The position numbers and the translations under genes are program-made. Shown here piece after piece: positions 24,863 through 35,953 of a DNA stretch of 54,247 nucleotides. How positions within the stretch are numbered: position 1 is the first letter of the stretch; each line of letters starts with the position of its first letter. This stretch comes from an uncultured Bacteroidales bacterium (lineage in GTDB: Bacteria; Bacteroidota; Bacteroidia; Bacteroidales; P3): NCBI GenBank assembly GCA_905233475.1, contig CAJOEN010000006.1, positions 1 through 54,247 of the forward strand. Reading direction: 5' to 3'. The notes under the pieces were generated by a model. It saw only the letters and a program-made list of their open reading frames with translations. It was not told the origin of the DNA and searched no databases.

Positions 24863-27187
24863 TTATTTTACAATAAGTTTGTCCACAAAAAACGTATCCC
24901 CGTCGGCCGTCAGCCTTACAGTGTAAGTGCCGCTCGGCAATTTGGAGATATTGACGTTTTCGCCGGAATGTATGTTTTTAATTTCCAATACCTTCGCACC
25001 AGTTTGCGAAAAAATCGACAAATCGGTATTATATCCAAATGTCGGGAACTCCAACTTGACACTATTGGTGGCGGGATTTGGGTACATCAGCACAAAACCG
25101 CCCACTTCGACGTTGGGCAGTCCAACCCTTATGTTGGCGGTGTCGGCAATAGCGAGGGTGTATTCGCCTGTTTTTAAAGGATATACGCTAAGATAACCCT
25201 GCGTTTGCGAGCCTTCGAAAGTGGTGGGCAGGTAGTGCCAGTCGTCGGAGGGGTTCTCGCGATAGAGCATCACCAGCGAATCTATGGAAGCAGTGTTTTC
25301 GAGGAAATTCTCGTCGAGGAAAGCGTAGCTGGCCGTTGCTGTGGTATGGCGGCAGAAAAAGAACTTACCCGTAAGTCGGTTGCGGATGTCGCCGCTCACT
25401 GTCCAATAGCGGTTGGCCATGCGTTTTATGGCGGTGTCGGGATTTCTCATTGCATCGGGGGCGACGAAATGGTGCTGTACGTGCAGGAAATTGCTGTCGC
25501 GCACTGTCATATTCTGTTCGGTGAAATATGCCGACTGTAACTGCCTGTTTCCGGGTGTTTTCACGATAATACTGCCTGTGGTGATGGCATCGGAGAGGAT
25601 GTTGTAGAAATCCACTATGGCGAATTTCGCCTCGAAAGGCAAGGCAAAAGTCTGCTGTGCGTACTGTCCGTCGAAAGTCATTATTCGGGTAACGCTGTCC
25701 CAAGTGTCGGAGAAGAAAGTAACGGGCACTCGGTTGCCGTTGGCAAACTGCGATGTACCCACCAGCCGCTGGCGCAAAAACACCGTGGCGCTGTTGCCCG
25801 ACACACGCATCGAGTCGATGGAGAAATGCGTGAAACCCGGGTTGAAGACGTGGAAATCGAAGAATTTCGTCAGATTTACGCCCGAATACAGCGACAAGGA
25901 GTCTCGAATCTGAGCCGAACTCATATTGCCGAAAGCGTTGACGGCGAAAAGGCGTTGCATCGAAGCGTAGAACAGCGAGTCGCCGAGGTATCCGCGCAAA
26001 GAGTGAATTACTGCGGCGCCTTTGTTGTACACCGTTCCGGAATAGGTAAGCATATTGGGAATGTTGGCAATGGCGTGGTAGGTGGAGTCGGTGTGGTGCA
26101 GGGTGCGTATCACCTTTTCGAGATTGGCCTGATAGTAATCATTGGCGGCATCTTTGCCGAAGGCGGCTTCCATTGCAACCTCCTCGCAGAACGACGCCCC
26201 GCCCTCGTTGAACCACATATCGGCCTGTGTTTCGCAGGTAACGAGGTTGCCGAACCAAGCGTGCGAAAGCTCGTGGCATACAACCATCTGGCACACATTG
26301 CTGCGGTCGCTTATGCATTGTCCTATCAATGAGATATTTGCCACATGCTCCATGGAGCCAAGCGGTGTGCCCACATAGCCCACGCGTCCCCAATGGTAGG
26401 GGCCGAAAAGTTTTTCGTAGTACGGAAAAACGGTGTCGAGTATGGAGAAAGTGTTGGAAATGCTTGTGCTGTCGCCCGAAAGGTAACGAATATTGAGGGG
26501 ATAGGTGCCGTATCTGCTTCGCAAGGACTTGTTCAATACCTTGAATTTTCCGATGGTAATTGAGGATAGATAGGTGGAGATGGGGTGGCTTACGCTGTAG
26601 TGGAAAGTGCGGCAGCTGTCGGCGGCAAAGGCGCTCACCGAGTCGGGCATGCCGCTGCAAACGGCCTCCCAGTCCTTGCTCACGGTGATGGCGTATTGGT
26701 AGGTGGCCTTGTCGGCGAACACATCGCGACAGGGATACCACGCTCTGCCGAAGGTGTGCGGCGACTCCTCGAATACCGCTCCGAGATTGTATATGATATT
26801 TCCCGAAAAATGGAAACCGCCCATGCCGTAGTTCTCCACATAGCCCGTGCTGTGGTAATACACCCGGATATGCAGGGTGTCGCCAGCTCCGGAGCCATTG
26901 GGGACGGCTATTGTAAGGTAGCGTCTGTCGTAATTAACCGTGCTGCGCGTGTTGTTCACAAAAACAGAATCCACGACGGCCGCCTTCAGGTCGAGGGTGA
27001 AACTGGAGATGCCGCGCAAAAGCCGCAGGTCGATGTCGGTGTATCCCGTAATGTTTTGAGCCATTTTGTGGTTGACATCCAAGCAGATGCGGTAGTTCAA
27101 CGCATCCACCGAGTCGGTGGTTTGTGCCGACAACTGCGATGTCATAAAAATGACAAGAAAAGGCAGAAGCAATGCCGTTTTTTTCAT
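24863..27187 (-). CDS. Secreted M1-family aminopeptidase with T9SS C-terminal domain
   Basis: A 774-residue zinc aminopeptidase. Residues 1-21 are a signal peptide (LSAQ end). The catalytic core has HELSH at 305-309 with the third ligand Glu328 in WFNEGG, and GSMEHVANIS near 277-287 in place of the usual GAMEN exopeptidase loop. A Tyr-containing region follows. The last 80 residues hold the T9SS sorting domain: VLMYPNPATNSV, LSIFSQTGAKVLEI and LPSGTYTVRL, ending DKLIVK. This predicts export through the outer membrane by T9SS and anchoring or release at the surface. It lies 7 bases after the S41 protease gene in the six-gene run. Confidence 0.93.
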   Translation of the reverse strand: MKKTALLLPFLVIFMTSQLSAQTTDSVDALNYRICLDVNHKMAQNITGYTDIDLRLLRGISSFTLDLKAAVVDSVFVNNTRSTVNYDRRYLTIAVPNGSGAGDTLHIRVYYHSTGYVENYGMGGFHFSGNIIYNLGAVFEESPHTFGRAWYPCRDVFADKATYQYAITVSKDWEAVCSGMPDSVSAFAADSCRTFHYSVSHPISTYLSSITIGKFKVLNKSLRSRYGTYPLNIRYLSGDSTSISNTFSILDTVFPYYEKLFGPYHWGRVGYVGTPLGSMEHVANISLIGQCISDRSNVCQMVVCHELSHAWFGNLVTCETQADMWFNEGGASFCEEVAMEAAFGKDAANDYYQANLEKVIRTLHHTDSTYHAIANIPNMLTYSGTVYNKGAAVIHSLRGYLGDSLFYASMQRLFAVNAFGNMSSAQIRDSLSLYSGVNLTKFFDFHVFNPGFTHFSIDSMRVSGNSATVFLRQRLVGTSQFANGNRVPVTFFSDTWDSVTRIMTFDGQYAQQTFALPFEAKFAIVDFYNILSDAITTGSIIVKTPGNRQLQSAYFTEQNMTVRDSNFLHVQHHFVAPDAMRNPDTAIKRMANRYWTVSGDIRNRLTGKFFFCRHTTATASYAFLDENFLENTASIDSLVMLYRENPSDDWHYLPTTFEGSQTQGYLSVYPLKTGEYTLAIADTANIRVGLPNVEVGGFVLMYPNPATNSVKLEFPTFGYNTDLSIFSQTGAKVLEIKNIHSGENVNISKLPSGTYTVRLTADGDTFFVDKLIVK

Positions 27188-27194
27188 GACAATA

Positions 27195-28823
27195 TTATTT
27201 TATAGACTGCACAACTTTCAGAGCTTTAGCAAGTTCCGGGTCGTTGGTGAGATATATTTCGTAGAAGGCGTCCTGTCCGTAAAGGATTTCGGCCATATAA
27301 GCCTTTAGGCTCACTTTCAGCTCCTTGCCGTGTGCGGCGATGGAAGCCTTGTCGCGGTTAACGCCCTGTTTTTCGGTGTATTGCACAAAAGCCTCGAAAA
27401 AAGCGTTGTCCACGTTGTAGTTTTTGATAAAGTCGTCGGAAGCGGGGTGTTTTTGTTTCAAGGCCTTGCTGTTGCGTTCGACGTAATCGAAAGCGTATTT
27501 CTGTACCAAGCCCTTGCGTATCAGAGTGTTGTAATACACGTATGTAACATCTTTCTCGTAAGGGATTATGATGTCGGGCAGTATGCCGCCGCCGCCGTAA
27601 ACCACACGTCCTTTTTTGGTGTAGTATTTCACCGTGTCGTCCTTGGGGGTGTAGTTCATGGAGTCGGACATCTCGGCGGTGAGCCGCAACAGGAAGTCCT
27701 GATAGTATTCGTCGCTGCCTTTCTCGTATGGACGCTGTATGCACCTGCCCGAAGGGGTGTAGTAGCGAGCCACGGTGAGGCGTATGGCAGAGCCGTCGGA
27801 GAGGTAGAACTGCTCCTGCACAAGGCCTTTGCCGAAGGAACGCCGTCCCACCACAATACCGCGGTCGTTGTCCTGAATGGCACCGGCCACAATCTCGCTT
27901 GCCGAAGCGGAAAATTCGTCAATCATCACCACAAGGGCGCCCGTGGTGAAATCGCCGCTGGGGGTTGCAAAAGATTTGCTTTGTCGGCGGTTGCGGTCCT
28001 CGGTGTAAACGATAAGGTCGTTTTTGCTCGAAAGGAACTCGTCGATAATGTTCACAGCCTGGTCAAGATAGCCGCCGGCGTTGTTGCGTAGGTCGAGGAT
28101 GAGTTTTTTGGCACCTTTCTCCTGAAGGAAATACAATGCCTCGAGAAATTCCGCATAAGAGTCGGACGAGAACTCCTCCAGTTTGATGTAGCCCACTTCG
28201 GGGGCCACCATGCCTTTGTACGACACGCTGTTGGTGGTTATCACATCGCGTTTGATGTTGTATTTCAGTAGTTTCGGCACGCCAGAGCGTTTGATACCGA
28301 GACGAACTTTTGTCCCTTTTTTGCCTTTGAGCAGATGTATCACATCCTCGTTGCTGATGCCTTTGCCCGCCACCACGCTGTCGTTGACGGTGATGATGCG
28401 GTCGCCGGCCATAATGCCCGCCTTTTCGGAAGGTCCGCCGTTGAGCGTCTGTATCACAAGTATTGTGTCGTCCTGCAAGTTGAACATCACGCCTATGCCT
28501 TCGAAATTGCCTTCGAGCGACTCCATTTCGGATGTCAGCGATGAGGCGGGGATATAAACCGAGTGCGGGTCGAGGTCCTCGAGCAAAGCCATAATGGCGT
28601 CGTCCACGAGGGAGTCGTAGGCCACGGTATCAACATAGCGGGTGCTGATAAGATACAGCAGGTCGGAGATTTTCGACGAAGCAGTGTAGCCGTTGGCATC
28701 CGATATTGGCGATATTGAGCCGTTTTTTTTGCTTGCCGGCGCCAAAACAACGCCTATAATGATGCCTATTGCGACGGCCACAGCCATCCACAAGGCCACA
28801 AAAGAGACTTTTATCCTTTTCAT
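27195..28823 (-). CDS. S41-family C-terminal processing peptidase
   Basis: A 542-residue protease with an N-terminal membrane anchor (about 9-28), a PDZ domain (GIGVMFNLQDDTILVIQTL, then AGIMAGDRIITVNDSVV, residues 96-160), and the S41 catalytic domain. The catalytic Ser lies in IDEFSASASEIVAGA and the Lys in GRRSFGKG. YYTPSGRCIQRPY follows, as is usual in CtpA-like enzymes. A helical C-terminal extension of about 150 residues completes it. It acts in the periplasm on protein tails. It lies 18 bases after asnS. Confidence 0.94.
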   Translation of the reverse strand: MKRIKVSFVALWMAVAVAIGIIIGVVLAPASKKNGSISPISDANGYTASSKISDLLYLISTRYVDTVAYDSLVDDAIMALLEDLDPHSVYIPASSLTSEMESLEGNFEGIGVMFNLQDDTILVIQTLNGGPSEKAGIMAGDRIITVNDSVVAGKGISNEDVIHLLKGKKGTKVRLGIKRSGVPKLLKYNIKRDVITTNSVSYKGMVAPEVGYIKLEEFSSDSYAEFLEALYFLQEKGAKKLILDLRNNAGGYLDQAVNIIDEFLSSKNDLIVYTEDRNRRQSKSFATPSGDFTTGALVVMIDEFSASASEIVAGAIQDNDRGIVVGRRSFGKGLVQEQFYLSDGSAIRLTVARYYTPSGRCIQRPYEKGSDEYYQDFLLRLTAEMSDSMNYTPKDDTVKYYTKKGRVVYGGGGILPDIIIPYEKDVTYVYYNTLIRKGLVQKYAFDYVERNSKALKQKHPASDDFIKNYNVDNAFFEAFVQYTEKQGVNRDKASIAAHGKELKVSLKAYMAEILYGQDAFYEIYLTNDPELAKALKVVQSIK

Positions 28824-28841
28824 CGTAATGGGATGAGAAGT

Positions 28842-30248
28842 TTAGAAATTGGCGTTGCCCGGGGTGCGGGGGAAGGGTATCACGTCGCGGATGTTGGCCA
28901 TGCCGGTAACAAAGAGCATCAGACGCTCGAAACCGAGTCCGAAGCCAGCGTGCGGGCACGAGCCGTAGCGACGGGTGTCGAGATACCACCACATGTCTTT
29001 CATGGGGATATTCAGTTCTTCGATGCGTTTCAGCAACTTGTCGTAGCTCTCCTCACGCACGGAGCCGCCAATAATTTCGCCAATCTGCGGGAAAAGCACG
29101 TCGGTGCCCTGAACGGTCTTGCCGTCGTCGTTCTGTTTCATGTAGAAAGCCTTTATCTCCTTGGGGTAGTCTATCATGATAACGGGCTTTTTGAAGTGAT
29201 GCTCAACAAGATAGCGTTCGTGTTCCGAAGCGAGGTCCACGCCCCAGCTTACGGGGAATTCGAACTTATGGCCTTTGGCGGCAGCCTCTTCCAAAATCTT
29301 GATGCCTTCGGTGTAGGGCAGACGCACGAAATCGGTGTCCACCACGCTTTTCAGACGTTCTATCAGGCTGTTGTCTATCATTTTGTTGAGGAATTCAAGG
29401 TCGTCCATGCAGTGGTCTAAAGCCCAGCGCACGAGGTATTTAATAAACTCCTCTTCGAGCTGTGTGAGGCTGTCGAGGTCGTAGAAAGCCATTTCGGGTT
29501 CTATCATCCAGAACTCGGCCAGGTGGCGCGGAGTGTTGGAGTTTTCGGCACGGAACGTGGGACCGAAGGTGTAGATTTTGCCCAGCGAAGTGGCACCCAG
29601 CTCGCCTTCCAGCTGTCCGCTCACGGTAAGGGCGGTGAACTTGCCGAAGAAATCCTGTTCCCAGTCTATCTTGCCTTCCTTGTCGCGTGGCGGATTTTCG
29701 GGGTCGAGGGTGGAAACGTGGAACATCTCGCCTGCACCTTCGCAGTCGCTGGCGGTGATAAGCGGTGTGTGGAAATAGAAGAAACCGCGTTCGTGGAAGA
29801 AAGTGTGTATGGCGTAGGCCATTTCGTGGCGCATACGCATCACGGCACCGAAAGTGTTGGTACGCAGACGCAGGTGTCCTATCTCGCGCAGGAACTCCAT
29901 GGAGTGACCTTTTTTCTGCAGAGGATAGCTGTCGGGGTCGGCTTCGCCGTAAACCACTATCTTCTCGGCCTGAATCTCCACTGCCTGGCCGGAGCCTTGG
30001 CTTTCAACCAGTTTTCCTTCCACGCCTATGCAGGCGCCCGTGGTGATGCGGCGCAGTTCCTCTTCGAACTTGGCGGGGTCGGCCACCACTTGTATGTTGT
30101 GTATTATGCTTCCGTCGTTGACGGCGATAAAGGCCACGTTTTTGTTGCCACGTTTTGTGCGGACCCAGCCTTTAACTATTATGTTGGTGTTTAACAGTGC
30201 TTTGACGTCTTCTTTTAGCAGGTAAGCTATTTCAAATCTTTTTGTCAT
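28842..30248 (-). CDS. asnS: Asparagine-tRNA ligase
   Basis: A 468-residue class II aminoacyl-tRNA synthetase. Seen: the N-terminal anticodon-binding OB fold ([20 protein letters not shown]), class II motif 2 in [20 protein letters not shown] and motif 3 in [16 protein letters not shown]. The residue pattern in motif 2 with HLAEFWMIE is the AsnRS form rather than AspRS. Length is typical. It lies 25 bases after manC and 18 before the S41 protease. Confidence 0.97.
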   Translation of the reverse strand: MTKRFEIAYLLKEDVKALLNTNIIVKGWVRTKRGNKNVAFIAVNDGSIIHNIQVVADPAKFEEELRRITTGACIGVEGKLVESQGSGQAVEIQAEKIVVYGEADPDSYPLQKKGHSMEFLREIGHLRLRTNTFGAVMRMRHEMAYAIHTFFHERGFFYFHTPLITASDCEGAGEMFHVSTLDPENPPRDKEGKIDWEQDFFGKFTALTVSGQLEGELGATSLGKIYTFGPTFRAENSNTPRHLAEFWMIEPEMAFYDLDSLTQLEEEFIKYLVRWALDHCMDDLEFLNKMIDNSLIERLKSVVDTDFVRLPYTEGIKILEEAAAKGHKFEFPVSWGVDLASEHERYLVEHHFKKPVIMIDYPKEIKAFYMKQNDDGKTVQGTDVLFPQIGEIIGGSVREESYDKLLKRIEELNIPMKDMWWYLDTRRYGSCPHAGFGLGFERLMLFVTGMANIRDVIPFPRTPGNANF

Positions 30249-30273
30249 GATGATAAAATATTATGGTTGTTTT

Positions 30274-31353
30274 TTATTTTTCTTGTTTGTTTTTGCGGAC
30301 TTCGATGTCGCTTTCGAATTTGAACACGCGGTGCTCCTCGCTGCGTTTGCACACGAGCACGGTCTCCTCATCGCCTGCAACTATATAATCTTCAAGCCCT
30401 TGCAGAACAACGGTTTTACTGCTTGGCAGGTTGATGATGCAGTTTTTTACATCGTAGGTGAAAACATTGTCGCCCACCACCACATTGCGGTTTTCGTCCT
30501 TTTCCACCGATTCATACAGCGACTGCCATGTCTCCACATCCGACCAACGGAAATCCGCTTCGATAACATGCACGTTATCAGCTTTTTCCATAATGCCATA
30601 GTCGGCAGAAATAGGCTGGCATGTGGAATAGATTTTTTCCACATCCTCGTATGGAGTGTCGAGGTCTACGGTGTCCAGAATGGCGGCCACGTCGGGCAAG
30701 TAGCGACGGTAAGCTTTTTCGAGTGTTGGCAGGCTCCAGATGAAAATACCTGCGTTCCACAGGAAATCGCCGCTGTTGAGGAACTGCACGGCCATGTCGT
30801 ATGGCGGTTTTTCGGTGTAGGTAATCACCTCGTGCAGTTTGTTGTTGCCCTCAAGCACGTTGTTTTCGTTATATTGTATGTATCCGTATTTGGTGTTGGG
30901 ATTTAAAGGCTTGATACCCAACGTAATAATCCAATCGTGGGTTTGAACCACACGCAGACTTTCGAGAATGGTACGAGTAAACTCGTCGTTGTCGAAAATG
31001 GCGTGGTCGGAAGGCGATACAATGATGTTGGCCTGTGGGTTGAGACGGCGTATTATGGCTGCGGCATAGGCCACACAGGGAGCGGTGTTGCGGCGCATAG
31101 GTTCGTAGATGACCTGATAGTCGCGCAGTCCGCCAATCTGCTGTTCGGCAAGTCCTCGGTAAATGTTGTTGGTAACAATGATGATATTTTCGCGCGGACA
31201 CACCTGCTCGAAACGCCGGAAAGTGCTTTGCAGCAGACTTTCGCCGTTGCCGAAAATATCGATGAACTGTTTGGGGTGTTCCACAGTACTCATAGGCCAA
31301 AAACGGCTTCCCGTGCCACCTGCCATTATTATGCAATAGTTATTTTTATCCAT
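30274..31353 (-). CDS. manC: Mannose-1-phosphate guanylyltransferase
   Basis: A 359-residue enzyme that makes GDP-mannose from mannose-1-phosphate and GTP, for surface polysaccharides. Seen: the nucleotidyltransferase loop IMAGGTGSRFWPMS with EHPKQF, NIIVSPSDHAIFD, GYIQYNE and KPPYDMAVQFLNSGDFLWNAG (in pieces) and SADYGIMEKAD. The isomerase domain of bifunctional ManC/AlgA enzymes is absent, which is usual in Bacteroidota. It is the first gene of the run leading to ispG and has a TAACTTTG box about 90 bases upstream. Confidence 0.94.
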   Translation of the reverse strand: MDKNNYCIIMAGGTGSRFWPMSTVEHPKQFIDIFGNGESLLQSTFRRFEQVCPRENIIIVTNNIYRGLAEQQIGGLRDYQVIYEPMRRNTAPCVAYAAAIIRRLNPQANIIVSPSDHAIFDNDEFTRTILESLRVVQTHDWIITLGIKPLNPNTKYGYIQYNENNVLEGNNKLHEVITYTEKPPYDMAVQFLNSGDFLWNAGIFIWSLPTLEKAYRRYLPDVAAILDTVDLDTPYEDVEKIYSTCQPISADYGIMEKADNVHVIEADFRWSDVETWQSLYESVEKDENRNVVVGDNVFTYDVKNCIINLPSSKTVVLQGLEDYIVAGDEETVLVCKRSEEHRVFKFESDIEVRKNKQEK

Positions 31354-31442
31354 TATATTTTTTATATATAATTATTTGTCAAATAATTACATGGTTAAAA
31401 AGTAGTTTCTGCACCTTTCAGACAGGTACAAAAAACGCTTTG

Positions 31443-31450
31443 CAAAGTTA
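31443..31450 (-). promoter_or_regulatory. -7 box upstream of manC (TAACTTTG)
   Basis: On the minus strand TAACTTTG followed by C matches TAnnTTTG, about 90 bases above the manC ATG. No clear TTTG at 19-20 bases. It probably drives the six-gene run. Confidence 0.5.
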
Positions 31451-31483
31451 CGAAAAAATAATCAATTCTTCGTAGAAGTAATT

Positions 31484-31648
31484 CTAATTTTTCGTTGGAA
31501 TTTTCGCACGTTCCTCACTCAGCGAGAAAAACTCAATTTTGCCGAGTTCGAACAGGACTGATGGCTGTCCTTCGTACAGTATGTCGATAATTGTTTGACG
31601 AAGAAACCCGGGCACAAGCCTTTGAGACACGGTTGTAAATGCAGTCTT
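31484..31648 (-). pseudogene. Coding-like 3-prime gene remnant, unrecognised
   Basis: A minus-strand frame bounded by a TAA at 31649-31651 and a TAG at 31484-31486 reads as protein for 54 codons. It includes RLVPGFLRQTIIDILYEGQ and GKIEFFSLSEERAKIP, with GC-biased third positions like the housekeeping genes. No ATG suitable for a start is present, so it looks like the tail of a lost gene. I do not know the family. The rest of the gap from 31354 to 31689 holds the manC leader and nothing else clear. Confidence 0.35.
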
Positions 31649-31689
31649 TTATTGAAAACAAAAGTATAATTAAAAAAAGATGTAAAATA

Positions 31690-31720
31690 TTGACTTTTAT
31701 ATAAAAAAAGTGTAATTTTG
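31690..31720 (+). promoter_or_regulatory. Promoter TTG-N20-TAATTTTG
   Basis: TTG at 31690-31692 and TAATTTTG at 31713-31720, followed by C. It shows that the ATG at 31723 lies at or before the transcription start, so translation should begin at 31774. Confidence 0.7.
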
Positions 31721-31773
31721 CAATGCAAAACTTGTTAAAAAAAAAATACCGTTTACTCTGCAAAAGTCTGTTT

Positions 31774-33147
31774 ATGAAAGACCTACTGTCATATATCGTT
31801 CTACTGCTCGTCATTATTCCTTTTAATGTCCGGGCCGTTCAAAATGATTTTTATGGCGACACTATCAGTTCGGGGGAGTATCATATTTTGCACATTCGCG
31901 ACTACACTTTCGACGAGCTTTTGGACGAGGGTATAACTACTGCAGCCCGCCAATTCGAAGTTTTGCACATACCAATACAATCTTTCAGATGTTTTATCAA
32001 AAAATGTATTAAGGGACACCGTTTCGAGCTGAACAAAGGGGAAAGGCGAGTTAAAAAGACCATTTTTAGGTCAATAGCATTCTCCTACCCTTCCATTTCT
32101 CCCCAAGGCAAACCAATTATGCTGTCCGGACTTGTAACTGTGCCGATACTAACCGACAACAAGCCATTCCGAATGCTTATATATCACCGACTTACGGCTT
32201 CTACCAACAAAGTTGCGCCGACAAACAACGTACCGGTAGAGGCAGTGCTTACTGCGGACAACACCATATGCGTATTTCCCGACTATTACGGATGTGGAAT
32301 TACAGAAGGCAACCCATTGCCACACACCGCTCTCAACTACCATGCCCGTTGCTCTTCGGAGTGCGCATTGGCAGCTCTCAACGTGGTACATGATTTAGGT
32401 ATAGAGTTAGCCGACGGTTTTTATACATGGATAACCGGCTACAGCCAAGGTGGTGGATATGCCTTGGCCACACACAAATATATCGAAACCTCGCTGCCCG
32501 ACAGCCTGTCGCAACTTATAAACCTGCGATGGAGTTTATGTGGCGGCGGAATATACTCACCCCTAAAACTTTACAAAACGGCTATCGAAACAGGTGATAT
32601 GGGCGATACGCCTGTTGTATTTCTTCAGGGGGTGAGGGGACTTTTCAGCGGACACCAAGACCAAATGGAAGGTCTGTACATACGCGATTTGCTTTCCGAC
32701 CAAGCTGTGAAATTGGGTTTGGACAGCCTGTTGCAAACTTACGACGATGGTTTTTGGTATTTGGAAGAAAAACTCGATGGACGTTTCAAAACCCATTCTA
32801 CTGCCGACTATTTCAGTCCCAACGTGCTCGACACCTCTTCTGCACTTTTCAGAAGGCTGGCAACGGCTTTCAACTTGGATGACTGCGCAGAAGGGTGGAA
32901 ACCCAAAGCTCCAATAGCACTATATCACTCAAAGAGAGATAGATGTATCCCCTTCCAACTCGCCTCACAAACACAAAAACATTTCTACGATACCTGCAGC
33001 TATTGCACAATCACCACTCCTTTTTTAAACTTCTCACACGCATTCACATATATCTTATATTTGTCGAAAATACTTGGACTCAGAGAGGATAAACTTTACA
33101 AGAAGCATATTCAAGCCAAAAAATTCGATATGCCATGCTTAAAATGA
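31774..33147 (+). CDS. Secreted alpha/beta hydrolase (secretory-lipase-like)
   Basis: A 457-residue exported hydrolase. It starts MKDLLSYIVLLLVIIPF, a signal peptide with cleavage near VRA. Seen: the nucleophile elbow GYSQGG with Ser, preceded by a helix typical of LIP-like secreted lipases; HSKRDRCIPFQLA, which likely holds the acid residue; and NFSHAF with the likely catalytic His. A cap region lies between. Substrate (ester or lipid) is not determinable. An earlier in-frame ATG at 31723 sits at the promoter's -7 box and is rejected. Its closest relatives I can recall are alpha/beta hydrolases of Bacteroidota annotated only by fold. Confidence 0.8.
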   Translation: MKDLLSYIVLLLVIIPFNVRAVQNDFYGDTISSGEYHILHIRDYTFDELLDEGITTAARQFEVLHIPIQSFRCFIKKCIKGHRFELNKGERRVKKTIFRSIAFSYPSISPQGKPIMLSGLVTVPILTDNKPFRMLIYHRLTASTNKVAPTNNVPVEAVLTADNTICVFPDYYGCGITEGNPLPHTALNYHARCSSECALAALNVVHDLGIELADGFYTWITGYSQGGGYALATHKYIETSLPDSLSQLINLRWSLCGGGIYSPLKLYKTAIETGDMGDTPVVFLQGVRGLFSGHQDQMEGLYIRDLLSDQAVKLGLDSLLQTYDDGFWYLEEKLDGRFKTHSTADYFSPNVLDTSSALFRRLATAFNLDDCAEGWKPKAPIALYHSKRDRCIPFQLASQTQKHFYDTCSYCTITTPFLNFSHAFTYILYLSKILGLREDKLYKKHIQAKKFDMPCLK

Positions 33148-33325
33148 ATAAGCATTTTTCATAAAATCTTAATTTTAACCATAAACGGGAAAGCCTTTTC
33201 TGTCATTTTGTCAGGCGATAACGCGCATGCTATTGCCAAAATGTCCTATCTTCAAGTTTGGAGCGTTTTTTGTTGATATAATCAATGTATTTAACCAACG
33301 TAAAAAATAAAAACATCATAAAGCT

Positions 33326-35920
33326 ATGAATCTTAACAATTTCACAATCAAAGCGCAGGAGGCCGTGCAGAAAGCACAGGAGATTGCCGTTTCGCGACAG
33401 AATCAAGCCATTGAGACTTCGCATGTGCTGAAAGGCATTCTTACTGTGGATGAGAACGTTGTGCCTTTCCTGCTGAAAAAAATGGAGGTCAACGTGGTAA
33501 ACCTCGGCAAGGTGCTCGACAGTGCCATCGCTTCGCTGCCCAAGGTGGCCGGAGGCGAGATGTACCTGTCCCCCGCGGCCAACAACGCCCTTATCAAAGC
33601 CGGCCAAAAAGCCACGGAGATGAAGGACGAGTTTGTGTCGTTGGAACACCTGCTGCTGGGTCTGGTGCAGGCCGGCGACACCACTTCGCAGATGCTTAAG
33701 GACGCCGGAGTTAGCGAAAGCGAGCTGATGCGCGCCATCGCCGACCTCCGCAAAGGCTCCAAGGTAACCTCGCAGAGCGCCGAAAGCACTTTCAACGCCC
33801 TCAACAAATACGCCAAAAACCTCAACCAGCTGGCTCAGGCCGGCAAGCTCGACCCCGTTATAGGCCGCGACGACGAGATCCGCCGTGTGCTGCAGATACT
33901 GAGCCGACGCACCAAAAACAACCCTATACTTATAGGCGAGCCCGGCGTGGGTAAGACGGCCATCGCCGAAGGCCTGGCACACCGTATCGTAAGCGGCGAC
34001 GTGCCCGAGAACCTCAAGGACAAGACTCTGTATTCGCTCGACATGGGCGCGCTTATCGCCGGTGCCAAATACAAAGGCGAGTTCGAGGAACGTCTGAAGA
34101 GCGTTATCCGCGAAATCAACGAGGCCGACGGCGACATCATCCTCTTTATCGACGAAATTCACACCCTTGTTGGTGCCGGCGGTGGCGAAGGTGCCATGGA
34201 CGCCGCCAACATCCTGAAACCCGCCCTCGCGCGTGGCGAGCTGCGTGCCATCGGTGCCACAACGCTGGCCGAATATCAGAAATATTTCGAAAAGGACAAG
34301 GCTTTGGAACGCCGTTTCCAGAGCGTGCTCATCGACGAGCCTTCGGTGCCCGACACCATCTCCATACTGCGTGGACTTAAGGAACGCTACGAGGTACACC
34401 ACAAGGTGCGTATCAAGGACGAGGCCATCATTGCCGCCGCCGAGCTGTCGCACCGCTACATCAGCGACCGTTTCCTTCCCGACAAGGCAATAGACCTTAT
34501 CGACGAGGCCGCCGCAAGGCTGCGTCTGCAAATCGACTCGGTGCCGGAGGAACTCGACGAGATTGAACGTAAAATACGTCAGCTGGAGATAGAACGCGAG
34601 GCCATACGCCGCGAAAACGACGAGGAAAAGCTGCACAACCTTACAATGGAAATCTCCAACCTCGGCGAGGAGCGTAACCGTCTGAAATCCAAATGGCAAT
34701 CCGAGAAAAACGTGGTGGAAAACATACAAGCCGAAGTCAAAAACATCGAATCGTACAAGTTCGAAGCCGAACAGGCCGAGCGTGCCGGCGACTACGGCAA
34801 GGTGGCCGAGCTGCGCTACGGCAAGATAAAATCCGCCGAACGTCATGTGGATGAGTTGAAACAGCAGCTGAAGGAACTGCAGGTGGATTCCGCCATGATT
34901 AACGAGGAGGTGGACAGCGAACAGATTGCCGAGATAGTGGCCAAATGGACGGGCATTCCCGTAACACGTATGCTGCAGAGCGAGCGCGAGCGTCTGCTCA
35001 ACCTCGAAACCGAGCTGCACAAGCGTGTGGTGGGACAGGACGAGGCCATAGAGGTGATTTCCAACGCCATACGTCGTAACCGCACCGGACTCAGCGACAG
35101 CAAACGGCCTATCGGCTCGTTTATCTTCCTCGGCACCACCGGCGTGGGAAAGACGGAGCTTGCCAAATCGCTTGCCGAGGTGCTTTTCGACGACGAAAAT
35201 ATGATGGTGCGTATCGACATGAGCGAATATCAGGAACGTCACTCGGTGTCGCGACTCATAGGAGCGCCTCCGGGATATGTGGGCTACGACGAGAGCGGAC
35301 AACTTACCGAGGCCGTGCGCCGCAAACCCTATTCCATAGTGCTTTTCGACGAGATAGAGAAAGCCCACCCCGACGTGTTCAACATACTGCTGCAGGTGCT
35401 GGAGGACGGCCGACTGACCGACAACAAAGGACGTGTGGCCGATTTCAAGAACACCATTATAATAATGACTTCCAACATGGGCTCGCACATCATTCAGGAA
35501 AAACTCGCCAATCTGGACAACGTAAACTCCGACTACCTCATCGACGAGACCAAGAACGAGGTGCTGGAACTCCTCAAAAAGAGCATGCGTCCCGAATTCC
35601 TCAACCGTATCGACGAAATAATAATGTTCCGTCCGCTTACGCAGAAACAAATCAAGGACGTGGTGCGGATACAGATGAACAACGTTGCCAAGACTTTGGA
35701 GGCCAACGACATACTGATTTCCACCACCGACGAGGCCATCAACGAGCTGGCGCGACTGGGCTACGACCCCACAATGGGCGCCCGTCCCGTGAAACGTGTG
35801 ATACAGCGGCAGGTGCTCAACGAGCTATCGCGCGAGATACTGGAAGAAAAAATCAACCGCTCAGACAATATCGTTATCGACGTGTTCGACGGCAAGTTCG
35901 TTTTCTACAACGCAAAATAA
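33326..35920 (+). CDS. clpB: ATP-dependent disaggregase ClpB
   Basis: An 864-residue Hsp104-class chaperone that pulls proteins out of aggregates with DnaK. Seen: the N-domain double repeat ([16 protein letters not shown], and [13 protein letters not shown]), NBD1 Walker [11 protein letters not shown] and Walker [14 protein letters not shown], the coiled-coil M domain about 400-530, NBD2 Walker [11 protein letters not shown] and Walker [13 protein letters not shown], and the C-terminal D2-small domain. GC content is high. A strong terminator follows. The final 90 bases have a diverged second copy about 1.1 kb downstream. A very long open frame opposite this gene is a codon-bias shadow. Confidence 0.98.
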   Translation: MNLNNFTIKAQEAVQKAQEIAVSRQNQAIETSHVLKGILTVDENVVPFLLKKMEVNVVNLGKVLDSAIASLPKVAGGEMYLSPAANNALIKAGQKATEMKDEFVSLEHLLLGLVQAGDTTSQMLKDAGVSESELMRAIADLRKGSKVTSQSAESTFNALNKYAKNLNQLAQAGKLDPVIGRDDEIRRVLQILSRRTKNNPILIGEPGVGKTAIAEGLAHRIVSGDVPENLKDKTLYSLDMGALIAGAKYKGEFEERLKSVIREINEADGDIILFIDEIHTLVGAGGGEGAMDAANILKPALARGELRAIGATTLAEYQKYFEKDKALERRFQSVLIDEPSVPDTISILRGLKERYEVHHKVRIKDEAIIAAAELSHRYISDRFLPDKAIDLIDEAAARLRLQIDSVPEELDEIERKIRQLEIEREAIRRENDEEKLHNLTMEISNLGEERNRLKSKWQSEKNVVENIQAEVKNIESYKFEAEQAERAGDYGKVAELRYGKIKSAERHVDELKQQLKELQVDSAMINEEVDSEQIAEIVAKWTGIPVTRMLQSERERLLNLETELHKRVVGQDEAIEVISNAIRRNRTGLSDSKRPIGSFIFLGTTGVGKTELAKSLAEVLFDDENMMVRIDMSEYQERHSVSRLIGAPPGYVGYDESGQLTEAVRRKPYSIVLFDEIEKAHPDVFNILLQVLEDGRLTDNKGRVADFKNTIIIMTSNMGSHIIQEKLANLDNVNSDYLIDETKNEVLELLKKSMRPEFLNRIDEIIMFRPLTQKQIKDVVRIQMNNVAKTLEANDILISTTDEAINELARLGYDPTMGARPVKRVIQRQVLNELSREILEEKINRSDNIVIDVFDGKFVFYNAK

Positions 35921-35953
35921 CCGTTTTTTATGGTAAAGGCAATTTGATTTGCA

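Noticed and set aside
33230..35650. An 806-codon open frame antisense to clpB
   Set aside because: It lies exactly opposite a certain clpB gene. Strong codon bias in clpB keeps this frame open; the product has no recognisable domain.
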